64,000 nucleotides of DNA. Source: Siphonodentalium dalli. Its lineage: Eukaryota > Mollusca > Scaphopoda > Gadilida > Siphonodentaliidae. Shown one piece after another: positions 25,801 to 40,800 of the stretch. The stretch is taken from assembly GCA_032622095.1 (NCBI GenBank), contig CP136068.1, forward strand, positions 51,392,443 to 51,456,442, given 5' to 3'. The stretch's first letter is position 1. Every line of letters begins with the position of its first letter. The notes under the pieces are model-generated. The model made no database searches. It was not told where the DNA came from and saw only the letters and a list, made by a program, of their open reading frames with translations. The translations under genes were made by a program, and so were the position numbers.

Positions 25801-28800
25801 CATGATTCATCATTTGTTGTGAAGATGGGTGTTTATATGCTTGAAATAATCATTCTGACATTTAAATAGTTCAAATGAAATGAACTAGAAGAAGTAGAAC
25901 CACAACCACTTAGGCTGATGACAACACATGGTTGCGTGAGGCTGATGACAACACATGGTTGCGTGAGGCTGATGACAACACATGGTTGCGTGAATTTTAA
26001 ATAGTTTGGTTGACATAATTAATGCAGAATCTATACCCACCGTGTCGCTCCAGGGTTGTTGCTATGAAGACGTGCTTTTGTGCACATTCTGCCTGAAATG
26101 TGTGTATTTTTGCAAATATATCATTATTGAAGATCTAATCATTAGTTATCACTTTAAATATGTATAATGGTATTGAGATTGGTTTCCCACATGTAAATAT
26201 AATTATAATTGGCAATTAAGCCCTATGTAACTCATTAACTTTTATGACGGGAGCTGTGCTAGTGCAACATTAAAAATCCTGTGCCAGTGCATTCTCTTAT
26301 ATATTCGAGTCTCCCATAGGGAAATGAAAAATGGATACTCCATCAATATTTGTTATCAAACTGGATGATAATGGCTTTTATAGATCTACAAATTGAGCCA
26401 ATGCTTCATTATCAAACATGTACTAGTAATCAGTAGAATGGACATTCAAAATTTATATTTTCATAAAAATTTGCACTTCTAATTAAAATAGGTAATCATG
26501 GGAATTTGTTTTGTTTGTTGCTGGTTTTGTTCTAATAATTTCTGCTTTTAACTTGTCTAAACATGACGACTACTGAAATATTTCAGACTATGATGACAAG
26601 CTAGAAGCAGTTCTCTTAGATAATGAGAAGTTCAAGGCAGACATCGAGGCAGCACACAAAAAGGAACTGGGCGAGGTCGAAGCCAAGTGCAACGAAAAAT
26701 GCCAAAAAGATCTCTCTAATCTCGAAACTCAACACAACCAGAAGATAGAAGCCATTCAACATGAACACAAGGTATCCTACTAATAAGTCACTCGAAGAAT
26801 AAAATCCATTATTATAGCATCATCACATAAGTCACTCGAAGAATAAAATCCATTATTATAGCATCATCACCTAAGAGGGAACTTTGAATGGTGAACTCAA
26901 CGGTCATCTGTAGAATTAGAGTGACATGCAACAAACCTGGTGTAATTGGGTTGGAAAAGAGAATAATCTTGCTCAAGTAGTTATTGTCATAAATCTATAT
27001 TCAAATTGGCAGCATACAACTTCATTATTATATATTTATATGTAGTCACTCTTGTTGGTGGAATAATTTCCGTTTGTTTATTGGCAATTAATTTATCCCG
27101 AACTAAGGAGTAAATATATATAATTCTATGTACTTAAAACTTTGAGTTTCAAGCAAACGGCGCAGTCAAATTTTTAGTTGAAATTTTCAGCAATATTAGT
27201 TGATTGCCACATTCTTCATGTTGGCATAGTGCCTGGGTACTCACTTATTATGTTTATTCACTAACATAATTGAAAATTATCATACTCTGGGTAAACTGTA
27301 ATGTGTTTCATTCCTCTATGACTTTCTCTGTCATTTCAACATACTGAATCCATTTAGTAAAGAAAGGATAAATTATTTTGTATCCATGTTCAAATCTATA
27401 CAAGCCTGCAAATAGCGTGTCTGTCATTTGCAGAATGATGTCCCCAGAGGGTTATATTTAGTGATGCTATCCCGCACAGCAGGCTAGCATCTCCAAATTA
27501 ACCCTCTGCGAACCTCATTCTGCTTAGGCCTCATCTTCTGGGAAGTATCTTATAGTATCAAATTAACATTGTTTTTAGTTACATTTTCCCTTCTGGGAAT
27601 TTTCTATATCCCCTAATTTGCAGAAGATAAAATGCATAATCGAGGTGCCCAATGGATGAACATTACCAACTTCAACTGGGGAACTTCAATCTGATCCTAA
27701 GTCTACCATAGCAGTTGGGGGCCTAAGCAGAATGAGGTTCACAGAGGGTATTTTGGTGATGCTAGCCTGCTGTGCGGGATAGCGTCACTAAATTCACCCT
27801 CTGGGGACATCATTCTACAAATGACAGACATGCAACAGGCTTGAATCTATATGTACAGAAAGTTCAGGGAAGAGATATGTTTGATATCTCAATTATTCTT
27901 CAAGTAAGTGTTATCAATTGAGAATATTTTATGTTCTGAAGGTTGAAATGGAGAAGCTTCATGAGAGCTATAAAGCTCACGTCTATCAGCTTGGAAAATC
28001 TGCTCACGTGACTGAACCAACCATGGACCTAGAGGAGGGTTCAATTCTCTCATCTACCGCTACAGAAGAGCAACTTGAGGCTGCCACTGTACAACTACAG
28101 GTAAGAAAATAATAATTGTGGCACAGGCTATAGAAATGACAGCACAGGCTATAGAAATGATAGCACAGGCTATAGAAATGATAGCACAGGCTATAGAAAT
28201 GATAGCACAGGCTATAGAAATGATAGCACAGGCTATAGAAATGAGAACCATCTGTCTGTCTGTCATTCTTTCTGGTTGTACAACTTTATATTTATGAGTA
28301 GAATTTGAGTAAATCAAATGGTGCTTTGTAAGTCTTATAACTATAAAATATTAATTAAGTGTTCCAGTTTGTTTTAATATTTTTCATCTAAAGTTTTTGA
28401 CATTTGCAGTTATACTTTTTAAAGTGTTCAATTTATTGACACAAATACACTGTGCATGTTCATTACAAATCTACTTTGCACAGATATTTAGTACCATGGG
28501 AACCTGTGCACCTGCGATTATGAGGTCTGTTCGACTTTTTTGTTTGGAGTTATCCCCCTTTTTTTACTTAGAAAATATTCAATATGGGAGGGTATACCTT
28601 AGTCCCACCTGGGACAGGCCCAACTCTAGTATGTGTCATTTTTCTACGTCTCCCGGGGCAACATAAAAAAAACCTATATTATTTGTGCCATCTTTCTAAG
28701 TCTTCTGGGTGCAACATCAGTCACTTTTGGGAAATTTAGGTCACAACACAAGGCATTATCCCTCATATCCCCAGAAAGGATCTTCGTTCTCACAACAAGA

Positions 28801-31800
28801 AATATATTTCAGATGCATGCTGTGCTGAAGTCTGCTGAACCACTCAAGCATGATGGTATTAACCTTGACGAGACTGGATCTTCTATTCATGGTTTGGAGT
28901 ACTGTGATAGTCTAGCCAACACGTCATGCAATACAATAACGAGTGTCGGTGAGAAAGACGATAGGATTACACAGGTGACATATAATTCACAGAATCTATA
29001 TATATTTCATCAAAGTGATCATTAACATCCGTTCAATGGACTGAATTTGTTTGTACACCGCAACAGACTTTGGATGCACCAGGCAGACCATAGTTCAGTC
29101 CAGGGTGTGAAAGTTTTGAAATATGACATCAACAGAAGTAGTGTTGAAACGACTAGTGTATTTCGTAGTTGACTAATCAACAGTCAAAAATTTAGTCGAA
29201 GTCTACTAATCAACAACCCCCATCCTCATGGAAAACTTCCATTTTACTATGTGGGTATTGAGTACTATACAATCACTGCGACATAACTGCTGTTAAGGAG
29301 TTCCCATTGTTGTGGGTGTAACGATCGGAAGATGGAAACTGGTGGCCGGTGCTACTAAATTTGTATCCATCTAGCTAATTAATACCGGGTGTCTCGGCTA
29401 AGTTGGCTTGCGTAATCAAAGATCTTTGATCGACCAATACGCACGATGTTTATTTATTAGCGACAGTGTCGATTTCATAACTAGTGTTTGTGTAAGTAAT
29501 TCTACTAAATAGCGGGGTTTTGTTTTAACTTTTAACACTGTCCTTGCCATTGTTGGTATATTGTTTTGTACCATTGTTCTGTTAAAATATAGTGCTTGTT
29601 CAATTTAATGCAACTAATCAACTTGGATTCTGGAGTCGACTTTTGGTGAATAATTCGTCGATGTCAACTAATTGACAAATTATTTCAACAATGAACAAAA
29701 GCAATTTCTTCACTGTGGGGCTCAATTCCTCCTTCAAGGAATCTTAAAAAATATTTTTCTTTTGCTGTAATGAGAAAGTTTCACATTTATATTAATATAC
29801 ACAAAGAATGTACGTCTTCATCTGTGCCAATTTGTGCACAATTCCATATTTTTGGCACTCCATTTTCTGGCTTGAATTTGGGGGAATTTAAAGGCTTTTC
29901 TTATTTTTTTATATATCAGCCTTCTTTTGTTTTTTGGATAGGTATTCATTCAAAACTATCTGAGCAGACCTTTGTTTGAAAACACATTTGATGTGACCAT
30001 TGCCACGCTGAGAACAAAGTGGTTTAACAGATCTGTCACATGTACTGATCCACTTCAATCACAGCCTTTTTCATGATCATTTAAAGATTTAAATTTCTAA
30101 TTTTCATGTTTTCAGCTTGAAGCCGAGATCAGCAGACTGAAGGATGTTAACATGCAGATACAGTCCAATCAGAATGTGGTTCTTAGCAGATGGGATCGAG
30201 AAAATCTCGAGGGAGACAACTTAGTAAAGATGCTGAAATCAGATCTCGACCAAGTCAGTGCAGAAAGGTAGGTTATCTAAAATAAAAATAGAACTCTGTT
30301 ACTTTACCCTTTCATGACGTGAGCTGTGCTGGTGCAGCATTAAAGATCATGTGCCAGTGCATACTCTTATATATGCAAGGCTCCCTATGCATATATAAGA
30401 GAATGCACTGGCTTAGAAGGTCAAGGTAAATATTGTTAGGCCAATGCATTCTCTTAATATATATGCGATGCTCCCTATGGGCAACTCGCATATATAAGAG
30501 AATGCATTTGCACAGGGTTTTCTCAAAATTTCAAGAAGCTCCCGCCATGGAAGGGTAAAGGTGACAATAAACAAATTATTGTCATCAATTTAATTTTTTC
30601 TTTAAATTGGGGCTGGCTGGTTAAATTTTTTATAATTTTTGTTCTTGTCAACATAAATAATCGTCGCCAGTTTTGGGGAATTTATACAGTATGCTATTTG
30701 TGCTTCGAGACTTCACAATTTGATCAAAATTAAGCGACATATAAGTTATTGCTATGTTTTATTTAACAGTTGTGGCACTTGCAATTAATTTAGATTTTTC
30801 CTTACCATCCATTATAGTTGCAGAATTAGTATGAACATAATGTTAGTGAGTCTGTATTTTGGGATGAGGTCTGGTTGCTATCAGTTGCCTAAATTTACAT
30901 TAGAACTAAATATAAAGGCTTGCAAAATCTTCATCCCTTTCTTTACTAAATACGAAATGTCCAGATAATACATTTATCATTCCTTTTGTTGAACATTATT
31001 TGAACATTCTTACCAATCAAAATGATTATACATCTGCACTTGTATTATAATTTTGCCTTGCAGCCTTCTGCTTATATTTCTTGTACATCAGTGTTTCTGC
31101 TAGGGGGTAGGGGAATGGGGCCTGTTTGTAGATAGGGGAAAACACGAACACCTGCTTCGAAAATTTTGAAAAGTGCAACACTAGAAATGCATTGTCCAGC
31201 ACGCCCAGAACGCGAATTACGATTATAATTCTGGTATGTATACATTCTCAAAATTAAAACAAGAAATGTAACAATTTACATCGTTTATGTGATACAACAG
31301 TCAGTCAATTAACCACATTATTGTGATTGAACTGAGTGAAATAAAAACGAACTTTTAACTGAGACTAGCTTCAGATTTATTTTTATTTCGTACCAGTTAA
31401 AATTCAACTATACTCTTCGCATGAGGAGGTGCCTCGCCAAGTCATCAAGGGAAGTTCATGACCAACAGTAACATTCACTCGTCTTTTAAAAATTAATTTG
31501 ATCTACGAACACTGGTTTAAAAAGATTGGAACTATTTTGTTGTCGCATTCAATCATTTGGGGGTCGCACAATTGAAATTACCTCGAGAGAATTGCTGCTA
31601 TCGGCGGGAAAGTGTTAGCTATGATGCTTCATTGGGTGGGGGGGGGGGGGGGGGGGGGTCACACAATTGAAATTGACTCGAGAGTATTGCTATCGGCGGG
31701 AAAGATATATACTTGGTAACCAACGAAGCTATGACGCTTCATTGGTAAAGTTACGTCACAAATATCGCATTCGCATCGTACACAAAATATATCGTTTCCG

Positions 31801-34800
31801 GCTATATATTACGAATCGATATACTGAGGGTTTTACGGTTACACGAAATTCCAGGGTTTTCAAGGAGTTTGCATTAAAACAACGGGTTCAAGGGCCCTGG
31901 GAGGGGAATGCGTCAGGGGAAAACTCAGGAAAACTTGGCTAGGGGAACGGGGCCCTGCTGGTATAGCGGAATCACTGGTACATACCTCCGGGTGAATCCA
32001 TTTAGGAAGGAAAGGGTTGTGCTATAAATTTGGTTTCCTTTGCAGGGATGCTATGACTCGCACCAATGAGCATTTATTAGCGGTGCTGTCCGATGCTGTT
32101 AAAACCCACTTTGCTATTGAAGACAGCATCAGCAAAAATCTGACCAAGATTCTTAAAGCTCAAACTGGTCAACCAGCAGAGAAATCACCAGATTCCCGAC
32201 CGTCATCAGCTCCCAACTCCGCTCGAGGAAGGAGATCACAGAGTCATGAGGACAGTGATATCAGACGGTCAGGCGAAGTGTCTAGAGGCCATTCACAAGG
32301 TAAGTTAGTTCATCAACTTATTTATAGCCAAATTGTTTATTGTGATGCCAACTAGGATGTATTTATCTCCGTTGGTGTTCATTCAACTGAATACATGGGT
32401 TCATACGCGAGTCTGTAATCTTTGAAAGTTATGGAATTTTTACAACAAATATTTCCAGGCACGGAAAGGTCATAGAAATGTCACATTTTTTCCACCGTTG
32501 AAAAGATTTTAGGTTAACGTTTACATTGGAATTACAAAATAACTCTTTAAGCAAGTGTTTCTATCTTGTGTATTTAAATTGTGGCATTTGGGAACCATGT
32601 GAAGCTTAAGTACGTTTTATGTCTGGAAAAGTTATTGAAGTATACTCACTGAATTTTTGAAAAGTTTTCAGTATTGTTTTCATCAGATGTATGAAGACTT
32701 AATTTACTTTATATTGAAAGCTGCATAAACATTTGTTATGTTTGCACAAACTACACGATCAAAAATGGCCTGCATGCGGAATAATGAGCAGTGATTATGG
32801 GTTGTTTCTTGGCCCGTTGTTTGTTAATATTCTGTCTAATAAAGAATAGACCATTCTCATGTATACTTTTAGAATTTACTGTAGCAGCTCATAGCAAATT
32901 CAAATTTGTGTTACAATATGAAAATTCTTATAAATGAGTTATGATTTAATAATATTGATAACATTTTACTCAGATGCTGGTGACCGAGATGCAGATGATA
33001 CATTCCATGAGACCAGCATTATATCCGTTACCAGCGATGAAGGACTCGACCTTTCACAGAGATTCACAGACAGCTTGTTTGCTGGACCGGACCTGGATGT
33101 GGAAGGAGAGGAAGTTATCACTGGTCAGTAATATATCTATACTCTCAGAATGTTATTAATTCTGATTGTGATTACTTATATTTCTTCTCCTATGATAAAC
33201 CCTTTACCCAACAGAACGGCCAAAACCGGCCAAATAAAGCTTCAACAGCCTAAAATATCTTCGGTCTGTCTCAATAGAACCATACAAATATGGATATCAT
33301 TGGAACCGGCTCCTTGACCACATTGTGATAGTTACAGTTATGCCCTGTGCCAATGCATTCTCTTATATATGCGAGTCGACCATAGGTCGCCTCGCATATA
33401 TAAGAGAATGCATTGGCCTAAAAAAAATCTTTTTTTAACACTTTTTACCATTTTTTCTTACATTCTTTAACAATTTTATAATTTTTAATGTGTTAAGCCA
33501 ATGCATTCTCTTATATATGCGAGGCGACCTATGGTCGACTCGCATATATAAGAGAATGCATTGGCACAGGGCCGTTCTGTTGGGTAAAGGGTTAATAAGA
33601 TGATGCTAATACGATCACATTTTGCAACCTTCCAGGATATCTCAGTTCCTCATATCTGAATCCTTCCAGGATATCTCAGTTCCTCATATCTGAATCCTTG
33701 AAAAACTTGATTGCAAATCATTTGTAGTCAAAATGATCTAGAAATCACTCATAAACTGTGTGGACTATACAGGGAAGGATCCAGGGCTCTTTTGATACCT
33801 GTTACAGGTTTGGGCGCCCAAACTCTGGTGGCCAAAATGTCCCCAAATTGCAAGTGGATAGTTTTATTAAAGCTGAATTTTCTATATTTTGAAGGAAATC
33901 TTCTATTATAATTCAACAACATGCAATGCAAATCATCAATATACAGTTGATATAGACTATAGAGCCTTTATTTGCTTAATCAAGTGTCCAGTGAGAAATA
34001 TTTTAACCCTTTCATGACTGGGGCTTCTTGAAATTTTGCAAAAATCCTGTGCCAATGCATTCTCTTATATAAATGAGAGTCTCCCATCTAAGGAGCCTCG
34101 CATATATAAGATAATACATTGGCCTTTATCTTGACCTTGTAAGCCAGTGCATCTTCTTATGCGGGATCTTTAATGCTGCACCAAAACATGTACGGTAGTA
34201 CAGTACCTACCCCCATCTCGGGCCTACGGTCCTCGGGATATGCCTTCGGCATATCATGGTCGCAAAACAGGTGTCCCCAAAAAATCCCTGGATCCACCCC
34301 TGGGACTATAGTTACATTTCATTGTGTAAAATCCAAACCATGTTTTTCCAGAAATTGTCAATCGAGTGAATGCAGTAGCCAGAGTAAATAAGCATTGAAA
34401 TATGCATCTTTTCTATTGCCTAGGTCCCATTGCACTCACTTGGTTTATGATTAATTAATTGCAATACAAGCATAATTGTTGGCTGAATTTTTATCAAATG
34501 ATACATGGTCAAATATTGGATGGTTATTTTATGTTTCTGCCAACCCATGGAATCAATAATGATAGACCCCTCCAACTTGAGATCTCTCCAAATGAGTTTA
34601 TAATATTTTAACTTTACTTCTCATGAGATTACGGTTGTCAATTGTACAATATTTCTTTACAGGAAAGAGACATCCGGGTATTTTATCTAGCTTTGAATTC
34701 ACTAGATCTTAAGTAGAATTTCACTGGAGTTGATATCACAAATAAAACTAACGTTAGCTTTACCTAATTTAATAACTTCACATTCACAAGTAGATTTTTC

Positions 34801-37800
34801 AAGAGCATCATCATCGCTGCATCTCATTCAAAAACTCAAAACATGTATTGGATCATGTTACATCCATAGATATGTGGTGGGGTGGTTACGATGCAGAATG
34901 TTTTAGACATTTTGGGAAACTGGTAGTAGAATGTTCGAACGTATATTCTTTCTTTTATAACAACCTCGACTTCTGTACTGGAGTGCTTGATTTACTGTCT
35001 AGATTCAGTATGTGTGTGATATTCAGATTGAGTGCCTGAATTACTGTCTAGATAGCTTCAATATGTGTGTGAGTTAACCCAGTTAGGTTAAAGACTTGAA
35101 GCCCGTTTACTCCTAACAAAGAAAATATTTGAAATGATAAAGAGTAAAACCTCTCCATCGAACACGCTTCGGACTGGCCCTTCTGTTCGGTTTATATATA
35201 TATTTATATTAGAGAGGTGTTCTGTTTATAGAAAATCGCACTATGATCAGAATGTATTGACATCATTACTAGAGTTGTCGAAGCACAACTAACTCATTTT
35301 AACTTGATTCAATAAAGTACCGAATAAAAGTGCACGATGATAGTGTATCATCACCAATAAAGTATTAATCAACACATCACAACGAATTAGCTGTCACGAA
35401 AACGACTGCTCAGAGTTGAATGGAGACCAAAGATTTGAACTTATAAAAGGATTCCCAGTCTTCACCAAAGCCAATAAGAGCTCAGTATCAAGTATGTCAA
35501 ATCTACCACACGTGTGTTCAGTTGGTGTCAATTTCCGTGTCGGATTTCGGAGGTAAAAAGTAATGTATTCGTTCACTTATGGACTAGAAAAGGCGCCCAA
35601 TGACAATGCACTTGGGTGAATTCGGGACCGGACAATTTGCTAGGTATGGAAAGGGATTATGTTTACAGAAAGGTTTTACTCTACAAGTGAAGTGTTTTGT
35701 ATCATATCAAGCCATCGGCTTTACAGGAATAATGCATCAACATTTCCTTTGAGTTTTGTTGCTGTTTTTGCATTCTAAGTGACATCAGAACCTCTGATGG
35801 TTAAGTGACACCTGCAACAGGGTAATTACAGTAATGCCCGACGTATATGACCCTTTAACCACAGCAGAATTATGGGAAATTTTTCAGTATTTAGTTTTAA
35901 ATATGGCTTGTTGCCATTCATTGGAAATGGCAGCAAGCCATATTTCCGACTAAATCCTGAAAAAAATCCTGTAATTCTGCTGTGGTTTAGGGGTAGATTA
36001 TTTAGGACATTACTGTATGTTCTCCCTCTAAAAAGTTTAGCTCTATTAATCCTCACATTAAACAAAATGACATATGTACATTATGTCGTTATGAGTATCA
36101 GTGATAGATCATCCTATGCATGGGGTAATAGTCACTATTTATATGCACTGATTCCTTTGGTTTGAATTTGTTCTACTTTTAAAAGTTCCGTCTAAAATTT
36201 CAGATTAGTTATTAGATCTTTCCCTTCAAATGAAACCATCGTTTAATAGCCTAAATTTATTTGAAATTGCAGAAAAATATCCTTACAAAATTCTAGTATC
36301 TTCTAGATATATGCTGTGCTGGTTTCTCAAATTTCAATTAAGTTCTGTGACTGTGACTGCCTTTGTATTATTATGGAAAGAATATCTACATATAATCTCT
36401 TGTGTGGTCAGTGAGCAATAATTATAATACAATTTACATAACTGCAGTAACACTCAGCATTATAAATCTCAAACATTTCATTTCTCTGTATTTAGATGAT
36501 CTTAATTTGTGAATCATAGAATTATCTTGAAAGACTAGAGTTGCCTTCAATCTAACAAATGACTATTCAATGCCATTGATTTGAAAATGTTCTACTTCTG
36601 ACCAAAAATTAGTGAATATAGCTTATTCTTCACTTGAGATATGCATTCATAATGGTAAATTTAACCCTTTGAGTGCCAGGGGCCGATCTCATCGGCCCTA
36701 AACCTACAAAATAAGTCTGTTAAAGAATATAAGAATAAATTATTAAAATTGAAAAAAATTGTAAAAAAAAAAAAAATGTTAGGCCAATGCATTCTCTTAT
36801 ATATGCGAGGCGACCTATGGTCGACTCGCATATATAAGAGAATGCATTGGCACAGGGTATATGGGTTGATACAATAATCAGACCTGGCACTCAAAGGGTT
36901 AAAACAAAATTCTAGAGTATACTAGATTCAGACTCGTGTGATTTTTATTTCTTAAATTAAAATTAAAATGCTGGCTACCAATGGATCAGAATATGGGAGT
37001 GTTCCTTAAGCCCACCACAACCCACCGCTAACCCAGTTATACAACCCTGTCCACCAAGCTAAATATTAATATTAATTTAGTTTGATGACAAAAAAATCTC
37101 ATTTACAATCTGGTAAAAGTTACCAGCTATTCCCTTGGCTCTGGGATGACACAGACTATTCAAAACCAATTTTACATACTAGCTGTGTGCTTCACATGCT
37201 TATTTTGGCTGTGACTGTATTAAACGATGATCACAGACTTGCATATGTCAACCCACTTAAAGTGCATAAGCTCTTAATCACAGAAGTATATTATCTCGAT
37301 TGCCTGCCTGTATGGTAATGCTGAGAAAACAGGATGTTGTGACCAAGAGAATTATGGGACAAATATTTGATTTTAAAAGTGGTGAGCTCATGCTGGCTAC
37401 GACATTTGGGAATGGTTTGATTGTTTTGTCAGCAGCATTATGGAGTTAGTAAATAACACTTAAAATAGATGTCACAATTGTAGATGAGTTGCCATTTATT
37501 TGACAGTCTCTTGGTATGTTTAACTTTATGCTACATAATACTTAATAGTTATAGCTATGGCCTTATTAAGAGTATAGTTGACCCATTGATCCCTGTACCC
37601 GGAATTATTATAATGGTCACTGATGGATTATTTGTACTTAACTCTTTAATAACTAAACATTTATGATTGTTTAATAATTCCTATTCTTTCATTTGTAGGG
37701 ATATTCTGTTAATTAGTTTAATATTAAAGGCCAATATAAAAAAATACTACATTTTCATCTCCCGACCATATTTTTGTCCCCATCTCAATATTTTTATTTG

Positions 37801-40800
37801 AATCATTTTGATGTAAATGTTTTTAATCAATGTCTTAAAGACTGTACACTAAATCGGGCCATTTATGGGTCCATTCCCTATTATACTCAACAGAATATAT
37901 GCAACAAATGAATGAATTTGAGCCATGGACGAGTGAAATATACGCTCATTTACTTTATGAACGATGTAAAGCAACATTGTAATTATAATGAAAATGAGTT
38001 TTTGACTTGAGTCATTAACTCATTTTCATTATAATTACCATGTTGTGTATATCGTTCATAGAGCACATGAGTGTATTTTGCACACATCCATGGCTCAAAT
38101 TCTTTAATTTGTTGCATATAATCTGTTGAGTATAATAGGAGATGGTCCCATAAATAGCCGAATTTAGTGTACAGTACCCCTTTACAGTTCCCCTTTAAGC
38201 TTTAATCAGTCTATTTTTGATCAAATTGGGCTATTTAAATCACCTGGTATTGTATAATGTAGGATACTGCTTCTATTTATAGAACTGACCATGTCCATTT
38301 ATGTTAGCAAAAATATAATTTGCCCACCTTCCCGAATTTTCAAAAAACGTTGGATGAGAATCTAATAATTGATATTATTGGATTAAACAGCACGAGATTA
38401 TTGATTTGAATGTCGAAGGATAGTAATCAAAATAGAAATAGAATAAGACAACACTTGCTATATTCCTAGATTACTTCTTGAATCAGTAGATCAGTTTTCG
38501 ATTCTGTGTTTCAATGGACCTTTCCACAGCATATATTTTCGACCAATCAGCGACTGAGCCAGACAATGGCTGCATTGCGAAATCTGATGCCATCTTTCTT
38601 CACCCTAATTTAGATATCCATGCATACATTCTGTGTTAAACTGGCTATATTCAAACAACGTTTTTGTTATCAAATCATGTACTGAAATTTCTATTTGCGC
38701 CATGATGTAGGAAATTTATCCATGGTTATAACACATATTTTCATATTGCATGACACTTTTCTTAATTTTCACAATTAAAGGCGAACAGAATGTATGTTCT
38801 CCAGTGTGGCTATATATATGGATCTGTCTGTTTGCGATTGTTCTCCCAGACCCCTGGACCGATTTCAACCAAATTTGGTGTGGTGAATTGGGGTACCCTG
38901 ACATGTTATTACGTTGTTTGATTTTTTATTTAAAATTTTGTTTTTAAATTAAAATTTATTTAATTCTTTTAAATGTTAACTCTTTCAACCCGGCAGCCCG
39001 CTAAAGCAGGCATGCCGTAATTTACGTTCATCCGGCAGCCCGCTTTAGCGGGCATAGCGCAATTGTCGGGAATAATACTATATTTCCAGAGATTTACAAA
39101 TGATTTTATTGGTTAGCGACTTGTATATCCCATTGGGTGATATTAGGTATCAATACTAATTTATTGGAGCTCAAGAATACCTAGCATGTACCCCATTAAG
39201 AGAATTTCCGGGCCTAAATATAGACAGCACCTGTATGACGTCACGATTACTATCTTGGGATTTCCTAAAAATCGATGACGCAATATACTGCCGACAGGTG
39301 TGGTGTTTTGAGTCACATTTGATTTTGGTTTATTGTTTATCATAAAAACATACCGATAAGATTATTGTTATTACATTTATGAAATAAAGAAGATAATGTT
39401 GACCTTTCTAACGATGTTTTATTTGTGGTATCCGTCTAATGTCTCCTATTTTCGACGCAATGTTACGGAAATCACCGTGCCGCTCAATGGCGTGACTTTA
39501 ATAATAGCTGCATGTGCATATTATAAACATAACATTCATAATCATTTTGGGAATCCGATCAGGACATTGGCAGTTGTTTTATTTGGAATGTTACTCATAA
39601 TTCCTCAACTTACTGACAAGTAAATCTCTTGAAATTTAAAATTTAAAATTTAAATTAAAAATTGCTAAATGTGGGAGTATATATCTGTTTCGGTCAAATG
39701 GCATCTCTTAGGCGTATTAGCTAGGTTAGTACTGGTCTGCTCTTGCCTTTGATAAAGCAATTATGTTCAATGAACCGATTGGTAAAACATTTGAAACCAT
39801 GCAGGGTGTCATCACAACCACGTTTATACACCACACTTGCAAAGAATGACACATACATGTACAGTGTATGTATTTGTGGAAAACATTGATATGCGAAGTG
39901 GATATCCCAGATACAGGTGATACGTGCCACTATAGCATATATTGGGGTTCAATGTCCCTTCTCGGTTCTCACCTGCACACGCCTGATATATCATTTAGAT
40001 GTGAAACCACAACTGGTATATAACATAAATTGAAGGTCACTTGTTAATGATCATAAAACACGCAATTTGCCATACCTGACATCACTCTAAAGGTAGTGTT
40101 GCAGCAAAACATCATGGACACATAATTTTACTTAAGCAAGCTGATAATCCAGGGTTCTGGGATATCTATATCTGTATATTCAGGGATGAAAGAGTTAAAT
40201 GGAGTCAGACTCATAAAATTTAAAATTTAAAATTGAATTAAAATCTTAAATTGAGTTCAATCTAAAAACATAAAAAAATTAAATTAGAAGAAAAAAAAAA
40301 TCACATTTTGTTATCTCATGCATAAATCCTGACTTATCTATTTGTTTTTCCCCTGTTAAATACCATGAAGTTGTTACTTTATACATACAAGCTTGTAATC
40401 TGTAATCTGTCATGTGTATTGAACATTCCTATATTATGTTTGATTTTCCTCCCCGTTACATCCTTTTTCAACCATGTGACCAGCTCTTCAATTTTACAGA
40501 TTCTAGCAATAGATTACACACTGCCGTGCAGACATTACTGGACATGATCGAACAGAGCACTCACCAGCTGATGGAAGCGAAATCCATTCAACAGGAACTA
40601 CTTGATGCACTAAATGATCGCAATCAGGAGACAGACGTGCTGAAACTGCAGTGCCAAGATGTGGAGGATCGTCTAAAAGATGAAATCACAGCCAAAGAAT
40701 ACCTCGCACAAGAACTCAACAAGGCTGAGGGTAACATTTAACATTCTCATTCTATGACTAAGTCTCCTAAGCCTAGATCTAACAGCACAAATGATATATG

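Noticed and set aside
28060-28317. - strand frame encoding repeated ISIACAI units, membrane-like
   Set aside because: Reverse reading of the 21-bp minisatellite next to a real exon; no start context or homologous feature.
34352-34390. Possible exon after TTTTTCCAG reading EIVNRVNAVARVNK
   Set aside because: Its only donor leaves phase 0, which cannot join the phase 1 exon at 40500.
34664-34678. Possible 15-nt micro-exon after TTTCTTTACAG
   Set aside because: Phase-compatible but too short to support and with a weak donor; 33123 joins 40500 in frame without it.
39396-39623. 75-codon hydrophobic frame
   Set aside because: Inside a 1.2-kb TTAA-flanked element, no recognisable domain, no splice support, AT-rich chance frame.
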